NCBI GenBank assembly: GCA_036345935.2
Contig: JADWOT020000007.1
Span: forward strand, 822,517 to 886,516
Length of the DNA stretch: 64,000 nucleotides
Direction: 5' to 3'
Origin: Taenia hydatigena
Taxonomy: Eukaryota > Platyhelminthes > Cestoda > Cyclophyllidea > Taeniidae
The position numbers and the translations under genes were made by a program. Position 1 is the stretch's first letter; the number at the start of each line of letters is the position of its first letter. Shown here piece by piece: positions 61,340-64,000 of the stretch. Under the pieces are notes generated by a model. It worked only from the letters and a program-made list of their open reading frames with translations, ran no database searches and was not told the origin of the DNA.

Positions 61340-64000
61340 GACTAAGTCGCTTTATTTCGTTTCCACATTTCCGAAGGAGAAATGAAGAGGAGCTTTACTA
61401 CCTCACCCGGTTGTCCGCAGTTATCTTCAACCTCTTTTGCACTCTGTGCTGTCTTTGCAAATATATACGCTTTATTTAGCAAAGCACAACCTAGGTCACA
61501 GAGTTGTACAAAAATCTTCCATTAATTTAACGAGACTGTGGCAATTTACTTTAGAGGTGGCAGGTTTTTGATCAACAGATTTGTTGGTCTGTGACTTGAA
61601 TGTACTGCTTGATCAATTATAAGGCTTCCAAGTTTCATGCAGTGCTTCGTTTGTGATGTGAACAAGCAAATTTATTAACATTTGGATGGAAGAGCATGCA
61701 CTTCTACAAAGCAAACCTATCGGGGCCATCAGCATGATTGACACTACAGAATTTTGATCGAATAGGCCTTGCGAAACCATACTGGTAGCTCTCTTAGATA
61801 GAGACAGTCAACAAAGACCTAAGACATAAAATACTTAGACAATGCTTGCACCCAGAGTCTATGCAAGGAAGTGTCATTCACTCTTTGTCTAATGTATTGT
61901 GTGAGAAAGCAAGTGCGTTCGAATGTGATAAAGGACTTAAAGTATTTGCCTAAACACGATGTCCAAATACATTAGATTCCTGCCCGCTGTGCTGTTAACA
62001 TAAATAATCAATGCACACGTGCAGTGATTTGTCGACGCAGCTGCACATTAAGGTTGATTTCATGCAAAAATGCAAAGTGGCGCCATATCAAGTTGTCGGG
62101 AGTTAAGAAAAGATATTGTATGCCAAAGAAAAAGCTGGTGCCTGTATGAAGTGTCAAAGTCGTGTAGTAACTGCGCTTTATTTTTTTCTGCAGAACGAGT
62201 CGGTAAGAGTGCTTAATGGTTGCGTTTCCTCAGTCTTTGCCAGCCCTGCATAAATCCTAAAAATTACCAGTAATTTGTCATAATTCAGGAATTCCTAACT
62301 TATAAACTGATTGCATTTATCAAGGCCTCCTACCAGACTTCAGACCATGCGCATTTGCTGCCTCATCAGCTATAATCCACCGGGAATGCAATCAATTGGT
62401 GTACGGTGTTACCGGTTCTGTAAGTGACACATTCCCCTTAGCAATTAATTCTAAACAGGATATCGATAAGTGGCATCAAAGTCATTGCCACACATGAAAG
62501 GAGCAGCTGTGATTCAAGTGGTTGATGAAAGAGACTTACCGATCAATGTCTGGATCACTGGGTATAGCGTGCGCGGTATGGAGATATGAATATAACCACA
62601 GCTATTAGCTGAAAGTCAATAACTCATCATGATAATTGGTAAAGCATTTATGATTTCGACAAATAGAAATCGCAAAAGCTGCCACCATGATTGGATCGGC
62701 GATGACGCACCGCCAATGGGTCGGGTGGGTTGCGAAGGATGGACAGATTCAACGAGCACTAGTCTCCCTTGTGGACTTACGTAAACTTGGGAGTTATTTA
62801 CGTAATGTTTGACTTTTATTGTGGCATCGCTAATATTTGGAAAAGAGGTAGCATTGATTAGCAACACTTTCTGAGACATTAAAATTGATAACCAGTAATT
62901 TTTAACTGGGCATTTTTCCATCCATATAGATGGATAGGAGAATCAGCTGAGAGATTTTGCTCGAACGCATATGCCGGTTCCAGCAAAGGGCAAGTACACT
63001 GCCACTAACTATCTCAAGATTGAAGAGGCATAAATAATGCCTGCAAGACGCATGTTGAACTTGCAGGTAGAAGCATCAAAACGGAAGAATTTTGCACAAA
63101 AATCGTATATGAAGTTACGAGCACGTGGGAGGGACTAGGGGCTGAGAACGGATTTTGGTAGAAATGAGGTCTGGGGAATCGAAGGTCTCAGGCGTCACAA
63201 TGGTTGAGAGTGGAAGAGCGACTCACCAGAAATCAGTAGTAGATAGTCTGCATGTGTCTTCAAAGCTGTAGTGATAAACACTTTTCATTCTCGCTAGAAA
63301 AAGGTGACTTTGGAGGAGTTGCTTTGGGTATGGTTGCTGCTTTGTCCATAGTTGAAGGATGCTAGGCTCAAATTCACCTCTGTGAGTCCCACCTTAAGTT
63401 GGAATCGCCAGATTTGATGAAAAGCGGCAACATTCTGTGAGACAGATAGCGGATTCGCATAACGCTTTCTTCTGTGCCGAAAAGGACAAGTGATGCCTGC
63501 AGTCCAAATGACCACTTCTGCTGGCGGCGTCTTGCATTAATTGCAATACGGAAAGTAACGCAGCAGAATACCCCCTCAAGTGAAGTTTTGGGGCGCAGCT
63601 ATGTCTGTATCCGATGCTGGAACAGAGGAAGAAACGGCAAATAGATAATAAAAGAGCGGGAAGAGAGACAGAATTGATGGCCCAACTGGTCAGTTCTTTG
63701 CCATCACTGCAATCGTCAGGCCTGTGTCCAGTGCCGTCACTTATACCGAGACATTGAGGCTAAAGTCGAGGCTGTTCTGCCCCAATTCTCTCTTCGGCGC
63801 AGCTTTAAAGATTAAATGCACACGCAGCATGGTAGTTACCCTCCTCTACCAAACATAATTTGAGGCCTCCTTTCGTTTCGTATGGCATGTGTGAGAGGGT
63901 CAGCTGGCCGCGGCATGGGTATCGATGTAAGCACAGACGATGCCTATAAAAATCACGCAGTAAAACGTAGTCCGTAGGAGAGATAAAAAAGCTAGGGATG
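61340..64000. other. window end without recognised genes
   Basis: Minus frames of 101 codons (62616-62921), 73 (63294-63515) and 61 codons, all within chance. No tRNA, repeat copy or splice-bounded exon recognised. Confidence 0.4.

Noticed and set aside
1..64000. CRISPR arrays, rRNA, operons, viral, retroelement or toxin genes
   Set aside because: No regular short direct-repeat array, no conserved rRNA core, and no polymerase, integrase or transposase motif was recognised by reading. A profile search would be needed to exclude weak remnants.

Overview
This is a eukaryotic, almost certainly metazoan, nuclear window of low gene density. The signs are intact and decayed tRNA genes with internal Pol III boxes, several families of diverged interspersed repeats, no bacterial operon layout, and only short open frames. 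The sequence is AT-rich (by eye near 58-60 % A+T). At that composition about 190 stop-free stretches of 60 codons or more are expected by chance across six frames, and I find about that many, so ORF length alone is no evidence of genes here. The species cannot be fixed. A flatworm-like genome would fit the small exons, short introns and tRNA-derived debris, but that is a guess.

The outstanding structure is a near-perfect inverted repeat at 3144-10407. Two arms of 2,655 bp (3144-5798 and 7753-10407) flank a 1,954 bp unique spacer. I found one mismatch (3361 versus 10190). The outer ends are bounded by a direct GTAG tetranucleotide (3140-3143 and 10408-10411), as a target-site duplication would be. 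Each arm may carry a small two-exon gene transcribed outward from the spacer.

The rest is a mosaic. (1) tRNA genes and relics: an intact tRNA-Arg(CCG) at 41169-41241, a divergent tRNA-Pro(TGG) at 41023-41094, an Arg-like body with a Met CAT anticodon at 37099-37171, a Met 3' fragment at 36901-36961, Ser(GCT)-like at 40058-40139, Leu-like with anticodon TTA at 22542-22624, and initiator-Met-like with anticodon TGG at 18239-18311. (2) Interspersed repeat families with two or three copies inside the window: 13770-14180 with 48505-48965; 31150-31420 with 58860-59100; 43360-43570 with 53255-53480; 15060-15200 with 47500-47642 and 51915-51990; 22478-22580 with 23940-24035. (3) A 377 bp MITE-like inverted repeat at 56667-57043 and a diverged tandem duplication at 49998-50335.

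Protein-coding content is uncertain. I list exon candidates supported by splice consensus plus phase agreement between neighbours, start codons or poly(A) signals. The better ones are a three-exon minus-strand gene at 50412-51663 (207 codons, hydrophobic N-terminal segment, AATAAA just after the stop), a five-exon plus-strand chain at 57987-61333 ending in a membrane anchor, a two-exon minus gene at 27538-28106, minus exons at 16425-17146 and 19772-20059, and a GC-rich internal exon at 42131-42259. No product could be recognised, so no gene symbols are given. No transposase, reverse transcriptase, viral, toxin, CRISPR or rRNA sequence was recognised.
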